A DNA stretch of 64,000 bases, taken from Frateuria_A sp051900415 (GTDB taxonomy: Bacteria > Pseudomonadota > Gammaproteobacteria > Xanthomonadales > Rhodanobacteraceae). A program made the translations under genes and the position numbers. The notes beneath the pieces are model-generated. The model was not told where the DNA came from. It did no database searches and worked only from the letters and a program-made list of their open reading frames with translations. Within the stretch, counting starts at the first letter, position 1; every line of letters begins with the position of its first letter. Of this stretch, positions 25,305 to 34,039 are shown in pieces. The DNA is taken from the NCBI RefSeq assembly GCF_051900415.1, contig NZ_JBHZGL010000006.1:1-64000 (forward strand), given 5' to 3'.

Positions 25305-25520
25305 GCTTCCCCCATCCGCCCTTCGGGCACCTTCCCCCGCGTACGGGGGAAGGCTCGAATCCCTCCAAAGCCTTCCCCCGTACGCGGGGGAAGGTGCCGA
25401 CAGGCGGATGTGGGGAAGTCTTGTCGCAAGTTCCCCCGTGAAACGGGGAAGGACCGATATGTCACCCGTCCGAGCCTTCCCCCGCACGCGGGGGAAGGTG
25501 CGGCCAGGCGGATGGGGGAA
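25305..25520. repeat. Cluster of CTTCCCCCG...CGGGGGAAG palindromic repeats
   Basis: Four related units, each a hairpin of the type CTTCCCCC-GYRYR-GGGGGAAG. Three of the four are flanked by a CCNCC...GGCGGATG arm (about 25309-25355, 25371-25416, 25428-25455, 25474-25520). They alternate in orientation and fill the 311-base gap between ccmA and the DUF3293-like gene. The same family recurs at 47285-47462. No gene was seen in this gap. Confidence 0.85.
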
Positions 25521-25541
25521 GCCTCGCCGGAAGCCAACCCC

Positions 25542-25946
25542 TCACCGCAAGCGCAACTCCGCCGCCCCCGCGCCGTGCCCGACCAGCCAGGCATTCTGTC
25601 CGTATCGGTCGCCCAGCCGCTCCAGTGCATCCGGGGCGATCCCCACGATCCAGAAGCTCGGTTCGCGCCAGCCATCGGTTCCCTTGCCCAGCGCCGGATG
25701 GATGTCGAGTGAGGCGTCGGCCCGTAGATCGGCCAGCAGGCGCCGTTGCGTCGCGCGGTTGGTCGCGGGCGACTGCGGCCGGGATCGCGGGTTCCAGGCG
25801 GTGAAGAAGCCCCAGTCGCGGTTGTTGGCCAACTCCCGCAACGCTACGGGCAAGGGCTCGCCGATCCGGATGATCGCGGTGCCGCCGGTTCGCAGACGCA
25901 CGCGGTAGGCGCTGCGGCAGTAGGCCTTCAGCAGCTCCTCATCCAT
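25542..25946 (-). CDS. DUF3293-like protein
   Basis: 134 aa starting M-D-E-E-L-L-K-A-Y. The ATG lies inside the last codons of kmo (8-base overlap), so it is translationally coupled. Features such as W-G-F-F-T-A-W-N-P-R-S and W-R-E-P-S-F-W-I-V-G-I remind me of DUF3293 family proteins, small soluble proteins of unknown role. The frame remains open upstream over kmo but only as a shadow. Confidence 0.7.
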   Translation of the reverse strand: MDEELLKAYCRSAYRVRLRTGGTAIIRIGEPLPVALRELANNRDWGFFTAWNPRSRPQSPATNRATQRRLLADLRADASLDIHPALGKGTDGWREPSFWIVGIAPDALERLGDRYGQNAWLVGHGAGAAELRLR

Positions 25947-27339
25947 GGCGCAGCGGCGGCAGGAGCGGCAGCGTGGCCTTGAGCGTGGTGATGGCGGCGT
26001 CCAGATCGACCGAGGCCGCATCATTGGAGTCGCGCAGCAACTGCTCCAGCAGCAGGTCCTGCGCCCGCCCGCGCTCGAGCGCGTAGGCGTAGGGCAGGTG
26101 AGTGAAGGTGACCATGCGGTAGCGTGCCATGAAATGCTCCGGCGCTGCCGCGGCCAGGCGTGCGCCGAGTTCGCGCTTGGCCAGGTAGCGCGGGTCCGCG
26201 ACCGAGTCGCGCATCTCCACGTAGTTTTCCAGCGCCATCGTCGCGATCGCATTGGCGTTGGGCTGGCGGATGCGCTGAAACTCGGCGAATGCCTGGGCCG
26301 GATCGCTGCCGTCGAGCAGTCCCGCCAGCACCACGGTGTCTTCGAAACCGCAGTTCATGCCCTGGCCGTGGAAGGGCACGATGGCGTGGGCGGCGTCGCC
26401 CACCAGCAAGGCGCGACCGCCAAGGTGCCAGCGATCGAGATAGAGCGTGGCCAGTGTGCCCACCGGATGCGCGTCGAAGTCCTCGGCAAAGGCGGGCAGC
26501 AGGGGCAGCAGGTCGGCGAAGTCGTCCCAGAAGAACTGCTCGGCAGCGCGCGCATCCGGGAGGGTTGCGAAGCTCGGGTGCGGTCCCTGCGCAGGCAGGA
26601 ACAACGTGACGGTGAAGCTGCCCTCGGTATTGGGCAGGGCGATGCACATGTAGCCGCCACGGGGCCAGATGTGCAGCGCGTTGGGTTCGATCGCGAACTG
26701 ATCATGGCCGCCACTGTCGCGGAGCAGCGCCGGCGGCAAGCGGGAAGCAGGTGGAATTTCCAGTTCCTTGTAGCCATGTCCCAGCCACTCGGTGCGCTCG
26801 CCCAGCGGATGATGGGCGTTCATCGCCGCGCGGAGGCTGGAGCCGGCGCCGTCAGCGCCGATCAGTACGGGCGCGTCGAGTTCGCGCTCGATCCCGTCGA
26901 GGTCGGCCACGCGCATGCGCCCGGCATCGAAGTCGGCCGATACCAGGCCCTGGCCGAAATGGAAGCGCACGCCGGCTGCTTCGGCCGCATCCAGCAAGAG
27001 CATGTTGAGGCCGCCACGGGATACCGACCAGATCACCTCGCTGTCGTCCACGCCGTATCGCTGCAGCCCGCTGCGGCCGTCGATGGTGTGCACCATCCGG
27101 CCGCGCATCATGACCGCGTGCCGCAGCACGTCCTCGGCCAGGCCCGCGCTACGCAGCGCCTGCAGTCCACGCTCGGCCAGCGCCAGGTTGATCGACCGAC
27201 CACCGGCAAAGCCGGCCAAGCGCGGATCGGCGCGCTTTTCGAACACGTCGACGGCGAAGCCGCGCCGCGCCAGTTGCTGGGCCAGCAGCGCGCCGACCAG
27301 GCCGCCGCCAATCAGGGTGAGGGAGGGTTTGCTGCTCAT
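25939..27339 (-). CDS. kmo: Kynurenine 3-monooxygenase
   Basis: 466 aa FAD monooxygenase: dinucleotide-binding G-G-G-L-V-G-A (10-16), F-A-G-G-R-S-I-N-L-A-L-A typical of KMO (about 44-55), the DG-type motif G-A-D-G-A-G-S and the G-D-A-A-H-A-I-V-P-F-H-G-Q-G-M-N-C-G-F-E-D block. It hydroxylates L-kynurenine to 3-hydroxykynurenine in tryptophan catabolism or the kynurenine route to NAD. Other kynurenine genes are not in the window. A repeat-filled gap lies upstream. Confidence 0.93.
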   Translation of the reverse strand: MSSKPSLTLIGGGLVGALLAQQLARRGFAVDVFEKRADPRLAGFAGGRSINLALAERGLQALRSAGLAEDVLRHAVMMRGRMVHTIDGRSGLQRYGVDDSEVIWSVSRGGLNMLLLDAAEAAGVRFHFGQGLVSADFDAGRMRVADLDGIERELDAPVLIGADGAGSSLRAAMNAHHPLGERTEWLGHGYKELEIPPASRLPPALLRDSGGHDQFAIEPNALHIWPRGGYMCIALPNTEGSFTVTLFLPAQGPHPSFATLPDARAAEQFFWDDFADLLPLLPAFAEDFDAHPVGTLATLYLDRWHLGGRALLVGDAAHAIVPFHGQGMNCGFEDTVVLAGLLDGSDPAQAFAEFQRIRQPNANAIATMALENYVEMRDSVADPRYLAKRELGARLAAAAPEHFMARYRMVTFTHLPYAYALERGRAQDLLLEQLLRDSNDAASVDLDAAITTLKATLPLLPPLRHG

Positions 27340-27431
27340 GGGCGATCCGTTGCGGGCATCGCCGAACTGTTCCGCAAGCGGGGCGGGGTTGCAATGCTTG
27401 CGGCCTATTCCTCTCGGGGAAGCGGTTCTGG

Positions 27432-27587
27432 CGCCCTCTCCCCCTCGGGGAGAGTGCTGGGGTGAGGGGCCGCTCTTGCGGAGAAGTGGTCAGAACGAGG
27501 TTGTCGGTCCGGCAGCTATGGAGTGGCTCCCCGCGAGCCCCGGCCCCTCATCCCAACCTTCTCCCCGAGGGGGAGAAGGGGCGAAGG
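27432..27587. repeat. Palindromic repeats of the CTCTCCCC...GGGGAGAG type
   Basis: Two units in opposite orientation, CCCTCTCCCCCTCGGGGAGAG (27434-27454) and CTTCTCCCCGAGGGGGAGAAG (about 27559-27579), each with a GGTGAGGGGCCG / CGGCCCCTCATCCC arm. They fill most of the 283-base gap between phaR and kmo and look like a third dispersed-repeat family. Confidence 0.75.
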
Positions 27588-27622
27588 TCGTCCTGGCGGA
27601 CGAGCGTCGTTTGATAGAGCTG

Positions 27623-28099
27623 TCAGCCCTTGCGGGTCTTGTTGGGTGGCGTCTGCGCGGCGGCGTCCAGGAAGCCGCGCTGCATCGTCTTCCACGCATC
27701 CAGATTGCGCTCGGTCAACTCGTTGAGCATCGACCAGGGTGTCTGCCCCATCAGGCTGTTGAGCTGGGCGCGGAACTGCTGCTGCTGGTCGAGGAACACC
27801 TGCAGGCTGCGCTCCAAGTAAGGGCCCATGAAGCCCTGCAGCGAGTCGCCATAGAAGCGGATGATTTGGCTGAGCAGTTGGGGCGAAAGCATCGGCTGCC
27901 CCTTTTCCTCGTGCTCGGAGATGATCTGCAACAGCACCGAGCGGGTTAGGTCCTCGCCGCTCTTGGCATCGCGGACCTCGAAGGTTTCGCCGTCCAGCAC
28001 CAGCTGACGCACTTCTTCCAGCGTGATGTAGCTGGAGATCTCCGTGTCGTAGAGCCGGCGGTTCGGATACTTCTTGATGATGCGCAGTTTTTGTGCCAT
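27623..28099 (-). CDS. phaR: Polyhydroxyalkanoate synthesis regulator PhaR
   Basis: 158 aa from M-A-Q-K-L-R-I-I-K-K-Y-P-N-R-R-L-Y-D (start 28099), the invariant N-terminal PHB/PHA accumulation regulator DNA-binding motif. A second conserved domain (about 65-120: Q-I-I-S-E-H-E-E-K-G, I-R-F-Y-G-D-S-L-Q) and a Gln-rich tail follow. It is a repressor that senses polymer or phasin state. No pha biosynthetic genes are adjacent in this window. Confidence 0.9.
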   Translation of the reverse strand: MAQKLRIIKKYPNRRLYDTEISSYITLEEVRQLVLDGETFEVRDAKSGEDLTRSVLLQIISEHEEKGQPMLSPQLLSQIIRFYGDSLQGFMGPYLERSLQVFLDQQQQFRAQLNSLMGQTPWSMLNELTERNLDAWKTMQRGFLDAAAQTPPNKTRKG

Positions 28100-28187
28100 G
28101 CGGCACACGCTAGCAGAACGTATTGCGCTGCACCAGACATCCATGCTGCACCCGCCGGTGCAGCAAAGAAACCCATGCCGCTACGCG

Positions 28188-29744
28188 TCAATGGCCCACG
28201 GCGCCCCCCGCGCTGCCGAACGGCGGCCGGGCAAACCAGAGGATCGGGATCAGCAGCACAAACAGCACTGCGCAGGCGAGGAACACGTCGTTCACCGCCA
28301 GGGTCAGCGACTCGCGGGTGACCAGCTGGTTGAGCAGGCCCAGGCCCTGCGTGTGCGACAGGTCCATGTGCGATGTCTGCTGCAGGAAGCCGGTGGCAGC
28401 CTGGTGTGTCGCGTCGATGTTCTCGGTCAGCGTGGCGTGGTGCGTCTCGCCCCGGTGCTGCCAGAGCGTCACCGTCACCGCGGTGGACATGCTCGACCCC
28501 ATCGTGCGGCAGAAGTTGGACAGGCCGGTGGCGCTGGCAATCTGCTCCGGCGGCAATCCGGACAGGTAGATCTGGTTGAGCGGGATGAAGAAGCAGGGGA
28601 TGGCGATGCCCATCACGAAGCGCGGCCACACCAGCGACGAGAACGAGGCCAGGCTGTTGAAGGTGGAAAACCAGTAGGAGGTGATGGCGAACACGATGAA
28701 CGAGAACGTCACCACGCCGCGCAACTCGAGCCGGTGCAGGTTGCGACCGAGTATCGGCGCCATCAGGAAGGCCAGCACGCCCACCGGCGCGGTCGCCAGG
28801 CCCGCCCACGTGGCGGTGTAGTCGAGGGTCACCTGCAACCACAGCGGGAACACCACGTTGATGCCGAAGAACGCGAACATGCCAAGCGTCAGGGCGATCA
28901 CGCCCACGGTGAAGTTGCGCTCCTTGAACAGCGCGAGCTCCACCACCGGGTGCTTGGCGTGCAGTTCCCAGACGATCAGGAAGGTCAGGCAGACCAGTGC
29001 GATGATGCCCAGCGTGGTGATCATCGGCGAGGCGAACCAGTCATGGTCGTTGCCGTTGTCCAGCATGAACTGCAGCGCGCCCACGCCGACCACCAGCAAT
29101 CCCAGGCCGACCGCATCGATCGGCGTCTTGGCGGTCTTTGTCTCGCGCTTGCGTAGCAGGCCCCAGGTGATCACCGCCGCGGCCAGGCCAACTGGCAGGT
29201 TGATGTAGAAGATCCACGGCCAGGAGAAGTTGTCGGTCAGCCAGCCCCCAAGGATCGGGCCGAAGATCGGCGCCACCACCACGGTCATCGCCCACAATGC
29301 CAGCGCGATGCCCTGCTTGGCCTTCGGATAGCTCGACAACAGCAGGGTGAGCGACAGCGCCACCATCGGGCCGGAGCCGGCGCCCTGCAGCAGTCGTGCG
29401 ATCACCAGCAGCGGCATCGAGGTGGCCAGACCGCACACCATCGAGAAGGTGACGAACAGCAGCACCGACACGACGAAGCTGCGCACCTCGCCGAAGCGTC
29501 GCGCGATCCAGCCGGTCAACGGCTGCATGATCGCGCTGGCCAGCGCGTAGGAGCTGATCGTCCAGGTGCCTTCGCTCGGACTCACGCCCAGGCTGCCGGC
29601 GATGTGCGGCACGGCCACGTTGACGATGGTCATGTCCAGCACTTCCATGAAGGTGCTGAACGCGACGGCGATGGTGAGCAGCACCAGCGCCGCGCCATGC
29701 AGGGGCGGCAGCGGCTTGTGGGTGTCGTTGGGCGTGGCGGCCAT
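28188..29744 (-). CDS. emrB: MFS multidrug efflux transporter, EmrB/QacA (DHA2) type
   Basis: 518 aa with about 14 transmembrane helices. The DHA2 motifs include T-I-V-N-V-A-V-P-H-I near helix 1 and G-W-I-A-R-R-F-G-E-V-R (motif A). It exports toxic compounds with the upstream membrane-fusion and outer-membrane proteins across both membranes. It is the last gene of the marR operon, starting 17 bases after emrA. Confidence 0.9.
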   Translation of the reverse strand: MAATPNDTHKPLPPLHGAALVLLTIAVAFSTFMEVLDMTIVNVAVPHIAGSLGVSPSEGTWTISSYALASAIMQPLTGWIARRFGEVRSFVVSVLLFVTFSMVCGLATSMPLLVIARLLQGAGSGPMVALSLTLLLSSYPKAKQGIALALWAMTVVVAPIFGPILGGWLTDNFSWPWIFYINLPVGLAAAVITWGLLRKRETKTAKTPIDAVGLGLLVVGVGALQFMLDNGNDHDWFASPMITTLGIIALVCLTFLIVWELHAKHPVVELALFKERNFTVGVIALTLGMFAFFGINVVFPLWLQVTLDYTATWAGLATAPVGVLAFLMAPILGRNLHRLELRGVVTFSFIVFAITSYWFSTFNSLASFSSLVWPRFVMGIAIPCFFIPLNQIYLSGLPPEQIASATGLSNFCRTMGSSMSTAVTVTLWQHRGETHHATLTENIDATHQAATGFLQQTSHMDLSHTQGLGLLNQLVTRESLTLAVNDVFLACAVLFVLLIPILWFARPPFGSAGGAVGH

Positions 29745-29761
29745 GGGGAGGGGCCTTCAGG

Positions 29762-30958
29762 TTATTTGGCGGCGCGGGGCAGGTTGGCCTGGATGATGCG
29801 CTGGGCCTCGTCCTCGGCCTTGCCCATCAGGCGGTCATACACGCTCGTTTGCGCGACCGGCTGTTGCGCCGGCGCCTGTGCCAGCACCGGGCCGCGATCG
29901 TCCGTGATGTCCACGGTCACGTCGGTCGACAAGCCCACGCGCAGTGGGTGCTTGTCCAGTTCCCGGTTGTCCAGCGCGATGCGCACGGGTACGCGCTGCA
30001 CCACCTTGATCCAGTTGCCGGTGGCGTTCTGCGCCGGCAGCAGCGAGAAGGCACTGCCGGTGCCGGCGCCCAGGCCGACGACCTTGCCGTGGTATTCCAC
30101 GTCGCCGCCGTAGACGTCGGCCTCGATGGTGGCCGGCTGGCCGATGCGGATGTGCTGCAGCTGGCCCTCCTTGAAGTTGGCGTCGATCCACAAGTCATGC
30201 AGCGGCACCACCGTCATCAGTTGCTGGCCGGGCGCGATGCTGTTGCCCAGTTGCACGCTGCGCTGGGCCACGTAGCCGGACACGGGCGCCAGGATCGCGT
30301 TGCGCTGCGCGGCGATCCAGGCGGCGCGGAAGTTGGCGCGGGCCTGCAGTACGGCCGGGTTCTCGGCTACGTCGGTGCCTTCGACTGCGGCATGCGCGGC
30401 CGCGGCCTGCGCCTTGGCCGCTTCCAGGCCAGCGCGCGCCTGTGCCACGCCGTCGCGCAGGTGCTGCACGATCTCGGGCGATTCGGCGTGCGCGGACAGC
30501 AGCGGCAGGTGCCGCTTCAGGTCGGCTTCGAGCTTGTCCAGCTCCAGCCTGCGCGCGGTGACCTGCGCGTCGGCGCCGCTGGCCGAGCTGGTCTGCTGGC
30601 GCACGCCACGCACCGCCTGGGCAAGCGCGCTGCGTGCCTGCGCCAGACGGACCTGGGCGTCGGTCGGGTCCAGCTTCACCAGCACCTGGCCGGCCTCCAC
30701 GCGCTGGGTGTCGTCGGCCATGATCGCCACCACGGTGCCGGGCACCTGAGAAGAGATCGTCACCTGGTTGCCGCCGACGTAGGCGTTGTCGGTCTTCTCG
30801 CGATGCGAGAACACGAACAGCCACAACAGCAGCCAGACGAGCGCGATCAGGATGAACACGCCTGCGACGATGAGCAGTACGCGCCTGCGCTTGGCTGGAT
30901 TCTTGGCGGCCAGGCCGCTGTCGTTGTCGGCGGACTTGTCGGCTTCAGTGGCGCTCAT
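29762..30958 (-). CDS. emrA: HlyD/EmrA-type membrane fusion protein
   Basis: 398 aa. A cytoplasmic N-terminus is followed by one transmembrane helix (about 25-48), then the biotinyl-lipoyl-like half (G-T-V-V-A-I-M-A-D-D), alpha-hairpin (about 110-200) and beta-barrel (V-S-G-Y-V-A-Q-R-S-V-Q-L-G-N-S-I). It bridges EmrB and the outer-membrane channel. It overlaps the upstream outer-membrane factor gene by 14 bases. Confidence 0.9.
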   Translation of the reverse strand: MSATEADKSADNDSGLAAKNPAKRRRVLLIVAGVFILIALVWLLLWLFVFSHREKTDNAYVGGNQVTISSQVPGTVVAIMADDTQRVEAGQVLVKLDPTDAQVRLAQARSALAQAVRGVRQQTSSASGADAQVTARRLELDKLEADLKRHLPLLSAHAESPEIVQHLRDGVAQARAGLEAAKAQAAAAHAAVEGTDVAENPAVLQARANFRAAWIAAQRNAILAPVSGYVAQRSVQLGNSIAPGQQLMTVVPLHDLWIDANFKEGQLQHIRIGQPATIEADVYGGDVEYHGKVVGLGAGTGSAFSLLPAQNATGNWIKVVQRVPVRIALDNRELDKHPLRVGLSTDVTVDITDDRGPVLAQAPAQQPVAQTSVYDRLMGKAEDEAQRIIQANLPRAAK

Positions 30959-32420
30959 GGTCGGCTCCGGGGGAAGGGGAGTTGGATGCGGTTTCGGAAG
31001 GGGTTTCGCTGCGATAGCCGCCGCCGAGCGCCTTGATCAGCGCCAGGTCGGTGGCCAGCGCCTGTGCGCGGAGCTGGGTCTGCGCGTCGCGCTGCTGCAG
31101 CAGGACGAGTTCGGCGGCAAGGCTTTCGCGGCCATCGCGCACACCCTGGCGCAGGCGGGCCTGGGCGTTGGCGAGCAGGCGCTCGTCCGCGGCCAGTTGC
31201 GCCTGCTGCTGCTCGCGCTGCGCGGCCAACTGCTCGGCCCCCAGCGCTTGCGTGGCGACGTCGCGCGCGGCTGCCAGCACCGTGCTGCGGTACTGCGCCA
31301 CGGCACTGTCGAGCTGCGCGCGGCTGAGACCGTAGTTCGCCTCGAGCGCGCCGCCCTCGAAGATGGGCAGGTGCAGCGCGGGCGTCACCGCGAAGACGCG
31401 GCTGCCGGGCGTGAACAGCTTGCCCATGTCGATGCTGGAGAGGCCGGCCAGCGCGGTGAGGCTGAGGTCCGGGAAGAACTGCGCGCGCGCCACGTCGGTC
31501 TGCTTGAGCGCGGCCTCGACCTGCCAGCGGCTGGCGGCGATGTCGGGGCGTCGGGCGATCAGGTCCAGGCTCGCGTGCTCGGGCAGGCCGGGGGCGACGG
31601 TGGGCAGCGGGCGGGCCTTGAGTTCGGGCAGTTCGGACGGCGATACGCCCAGCAGCGAGGCGAGCACCACGCGGTTGATCCTGGCCGAGCCCTCGATGGC
31701 GGTGCGCATCTGCCGAAGCTGCGCCAACTGCGCCTGTGCCTGCTCTGCGGTGTCCGCCAGGTCGACGCCCTGGCGTACGCGCAGTTGGGCGATGTGCAGC
31801 AACTGTTCGCCGGCGGCGAGCGACTGGTCGGCGAGCGCCAGCCGCGCCTGGTCCGCCTGCCAGCCGAAGTAGGTGCTGGCAACGGCATATTGGAGCGCCA
31901 GTGCGGCCGCGCTGCGCTGGGCCTCGGCGGCATGCGCCTGGTCCAGCGCCGCTTCGACCGTCGCGCGTTTCTTGCCCCACCAGTCGAAGTCGTACTTCAG
32001 CTGCACGCCCAGATCCGCCTGGCTGTACCAGGTGAAGCCGAGGAACTGCGCCGGAATCAGGCCGTGTTCGCTCATGCGCTGGCGCGCGTACTGCACGTTG
32101 CCGTTGACCGTCAGCCCCATCTGGGCAGCGGCCAGGCGGGCGGACTGCTCGGCGCCCTGCACGCGGCTCTGCGCCAGCGCGAGATCCGGCGCCTGACGCA
32201 GCGCGCGGTCCATCAGCTCGTCGAGCTGCGGATCGTCGTAGGCGTGCCACCACTGGGCGTCGGGCCAGCCGGCGCGCGTGGCCGTTTCCAGACCAGCAAG
32301 CGGCACGTCGTCGCGAAGCTGCGGCGGGGACAGCTTCGCCGGCGGCGTGGCACATGCGGCCAGCGCCAGCGCGGTTGCCGCGGCCAGCGCAGTGCGAAGG
32401 CGGAGCAGGGCAGGTTTCAT
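30945..32420 (-). CDS. Outer-membrane efflux lipoprotein, NodT/TolC type
   Basis: 491 aa from ATG 32420. A lipoprotein signal with lipobox (L-A-A-C, about 20-23) is followed by two OEP repeats with long coiled coils. A-R-R-P-D-I-A-A-S-R-W-Q-V-E and F-P-D-L-S-L-T-A are characteristic of RND/MFS outer-membrane factors. It forms the trimeric exit duct. It overlaps marR (ATGA) and emrA, so the tripartite pump is one translationally coupled operon. Confidence 0.92.
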   Translation of the reverse strand: MKPALLRLRTALAAATALALAACATPPAKLSPPQLRDDVPLAGLETATRAGWPDAQWWHAYDDPQLDELMDRALRQAPDLALAQSRVQGAEQSARLAAAQMGLTVNGNVQYARQRMSEHGLIPAQFLGFTWYSQADLGVQLKYDFDWWGKKRATVEAALDQAHAAEAQRSAAALALQYAVASTYFGWQADQARLALADQSLAAGEQLLHIAQLRVRQGVDLADTAEQAQAQLAQLRQMRTAIEGSARINRVVLASLLGVSPSELPELKARPLPTVAPGLPEHASLDLIARRPDIAASRWQVEAALKQTDVARAQFFPDLSLTALAGLSSIDMGKLFTPGSRVFAVTPALHLPIFEGGALEANYGLSRAQLDSAVAQYRSTVLAAARDVATQALGAEQLAAQREQQQAQLAADERLLANAQARLRQGVRDGRESLAAELVLLQQRDAQTQLRAQALATDLALIKALGGGYRSETPSETASNSPSPGADHERH

Positions 32421-32953
32421 GGAGCGTCCTTCCGGGAGGTGGCCTCGTCCAGCTGGTCGAGGTTGTCGGCGAGCTTGCGTAGCAGGCGGCCGAAATTGCG
32501 CTTGTCGGCATCGCTGAAACCAGCGAATGCCGCACTCACGCGGGGGAACAGGGGCGGCAGCAACTTCTGGACGAAGCGTCGCCCGGCCGGGGTGATACGG
32601 ATCACTACGCGTCGGCGGTCTTCCTCGCTGGCGCCGCGCGTGATCAGCCCGCGCTTGACCAGCGCATTGGCGATGCGGGTCATGTTGGTGGCGCCCTGGG
32701 AGGTGTAATCGCACAGCTCGCCTGGCGTCGAACTGCCGTCCGGGCGGCTGTACAGGATCATCAGCGTGAGGAAGTCACTGTGGTTGACCTTGTGCGGCTT
32801 GAGCGCCTCTTCCACCGCCTCGTCGAAGGCGTGGCCGACCATCAGCAGCAGGCGGGTGAGACGGGCCTCGGCGGCAGGCATGTCGGGGATGACCTGGCTC
32901 ACCCGGCCGATCCCCTCGTCCATCATTACGATACAGTCGCCCAAGCGCGCCAT
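32417..32953 (-). CDS. MarR-family regulator of the efflux operon
   Basis: 178 aa winged helix with the MarR pattern: recognition region T-P-G-E-L-C-D-Y-T-S-Q-G-A-T-N-M-T-R and wing G-A-S-E-E-D-R-R-R-V-V-I-R-I-T. It is first in the operon ahead of the outer-membrane factor, emrA and emrB. A palindrome just upstream is a candidate autoregulatory operator. The start may be the annotated ATG or the internal M-M-D-E-G. Confidence 0.9.
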   Translation of the reverse strand: MARLGDCIVMMDEGIGRVSQVIPDMPAAEARLTRLLLMVGHAFDEAVEEALKPHKVNHSDFLTLMILYSRPDGSSTPGELCDYTSQGATNMTRIANALVKRGLITRGASEEDRRRVVIRITPAGRRFVQKLLPPLFPRVSAAFAGFSDADKRNFGRLLRKLADNLDQLDEATSRKDAP

Positions 32954-32967
32954 TTCACCAGCTCATA

Positions 32968-32981
32968 GTTCACCAGTGAAC
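32968..32981. promoter_or_regulatory. Candidate MarR operator
   Basis: GTTCACCAGTGAAC has 6-bp inverted arms and a 2-bp centre, 15 bases upstream of the marR start codon. A partial repeat (TTTCACCAG) lies at about 32954-32962. Position and symmetry fit MarR autoregulation; binding is inferred. Confidence 0.55.
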
Positions 32982-33058
32982 AAAAATAGCGCGGGAGGAA
33001 AACACAGGCAAGTGCCGCCGGAGGCAAACGCGCACGACGGGTGACCCGCCGTGACGCG

Positions 33059-33085
33059 GGTCGTGCACAGGGTGCGCTCCTACAG
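33059..33085. repeat. Single REP (GTAGGAGCGC type) at the end of tatD
   Basis: The minus strand reads CTGTAGGAGCGCACCCTGTG followed by CACGACC, a single arm of the same family as 19804-19867. The TAG of its 5' end is the tatD stop codon. Confidence 0.7.
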
Positions 33086-33922
33086 TGAGGCTGGAGGAGC
33101 GAGGCCGAACAGGCGACAGGCATTCGTCGTGGTGGCGGCGGCGATAGCCTCGGCGGACCCGTCGCGCAGTCCGGCTATCGTCTGCAACGTTTCCAGCATC
33201 CGGATCGGCTCGTTGCGTGCCCCCTGGTGGCCGGCATTCGGCTGGTCGGGCGCGTCCGTCTCCAGCAGCAGATAGTCGATCGGCATGTTCGCGACCAGAC
33301 TGCGCAGCCGTTTGGCGCGCGGGTAGGTGACCGGACCGCCGATGCCGAGCATGAATCCCATTTCGTAGAGCCGCTCGGCCTGTTGCTCGCTGCCGGCGAA
33401 GCTGTGCACGACGCCGTGCAGGCCAGGAAAGCGGCGTAGGGCGAGTACGACTTCTTCCACCGCGCGGCGGGCGTGCACGATCACCGGCAGGTCGAATTCC
33501 TGCGCCAATGCCAGTTGTTGTTCGAAGTAGTACTGCTGCAGCTCGCGGTCGAGTTCCTGCACATAGAAGTCCAGGCCGATCTCGCCCAATGCGACGGGAT
33601 TGCCGCTGCCGAGGCGCTCGCGCAGCGCGTCCAGGTGTTCGGGCCGGTGCTGCGCGAGAAACAGAGGATGCAGGCCGTATGCGGGGTAGAGCCCCTGGTG
33701 CCGCTGGCACAATGCGTCGATGCGCGGCCAACTCGCCGCGTCGATGCCCGGCACCACCATCGAACGCACGCCCGCCTCGGCGGCGCAGGCCAATACCTGC
33801 GCGCGGTCGCGGTCGAAGCTGGCATCGTCGATATGCACGTGGCTGTCGACCAGCCAGGGGACGGGCAGGGAGGCAGGCGGATGTGAGTGTTCCGTCACGC
33901 GTTCGTCACTTCGGTTGCGCAT
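33080..33922 (-). CDS. TatD-family metal-dependent hydrolase (putative deoxyribonuclease)
   Basis: 280 aa amidohydrolase barrel: metal ligands in V-D-S-H-V-H-I-D-D, G-E-I-G-L-D-F, V-I-V-H-A-R-R, a His in G-V-V-H-S-F-A-G and the final Asp in L-L-L-E-T-D-A-P-D. These proteins act as 3'-5' exonucleases or D-aminoacyl-tRNA/DNA quality enzymes. Divergent start candidates exist (ATG 33922 or the internal GTG at V-T-E-H). The last two residues and stop coincide with a REP copy. Confidence 0.88.
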   Translation of the reverse strand: MRNRSDERVTEHSHPPASLPVPWLVDSHVHIDDASFDRDRAQVLACAAEAGVRSMVVPGIDAASWPRIDALCQRHQGLYPAYGLHPLFLAQHRPEHLDALRERLGSGNPVALGEIGLDFYVQELDRELQQYYFEQQLALAQEFDLPVIVHARRAVEEVVLALRRFPGLHGVVHSFAGSEQQAERLYEMGFMLGIGGPVTYPRAKRLRSLVANMPIDYLLLETDAPDQPNAGHQGARNEPIRMLETLQTIAGLRDGSAEAIAAATTTNACRLFGLAPPASL

Positions 33923-34039
33923 AGGGAAGAATGTCTAGGCCGGATTCAGTATGGCGAAGGTTCAATGGTCCCGCAGGTGAAGGTGGACGCATGGCGCGCC
34001 CGCCACGCCGCATGAAATGAAACGAAGGAGAGGCAAGTC

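Noticed and set aside
25305..25520. Repeats resembling a CRISPR array
   Set aside because: Units are inverted in alternate orientation, unequally spaced and strongly palindromic, with no constant spacer length and no cas genes nearby; they fit REP-like elements.
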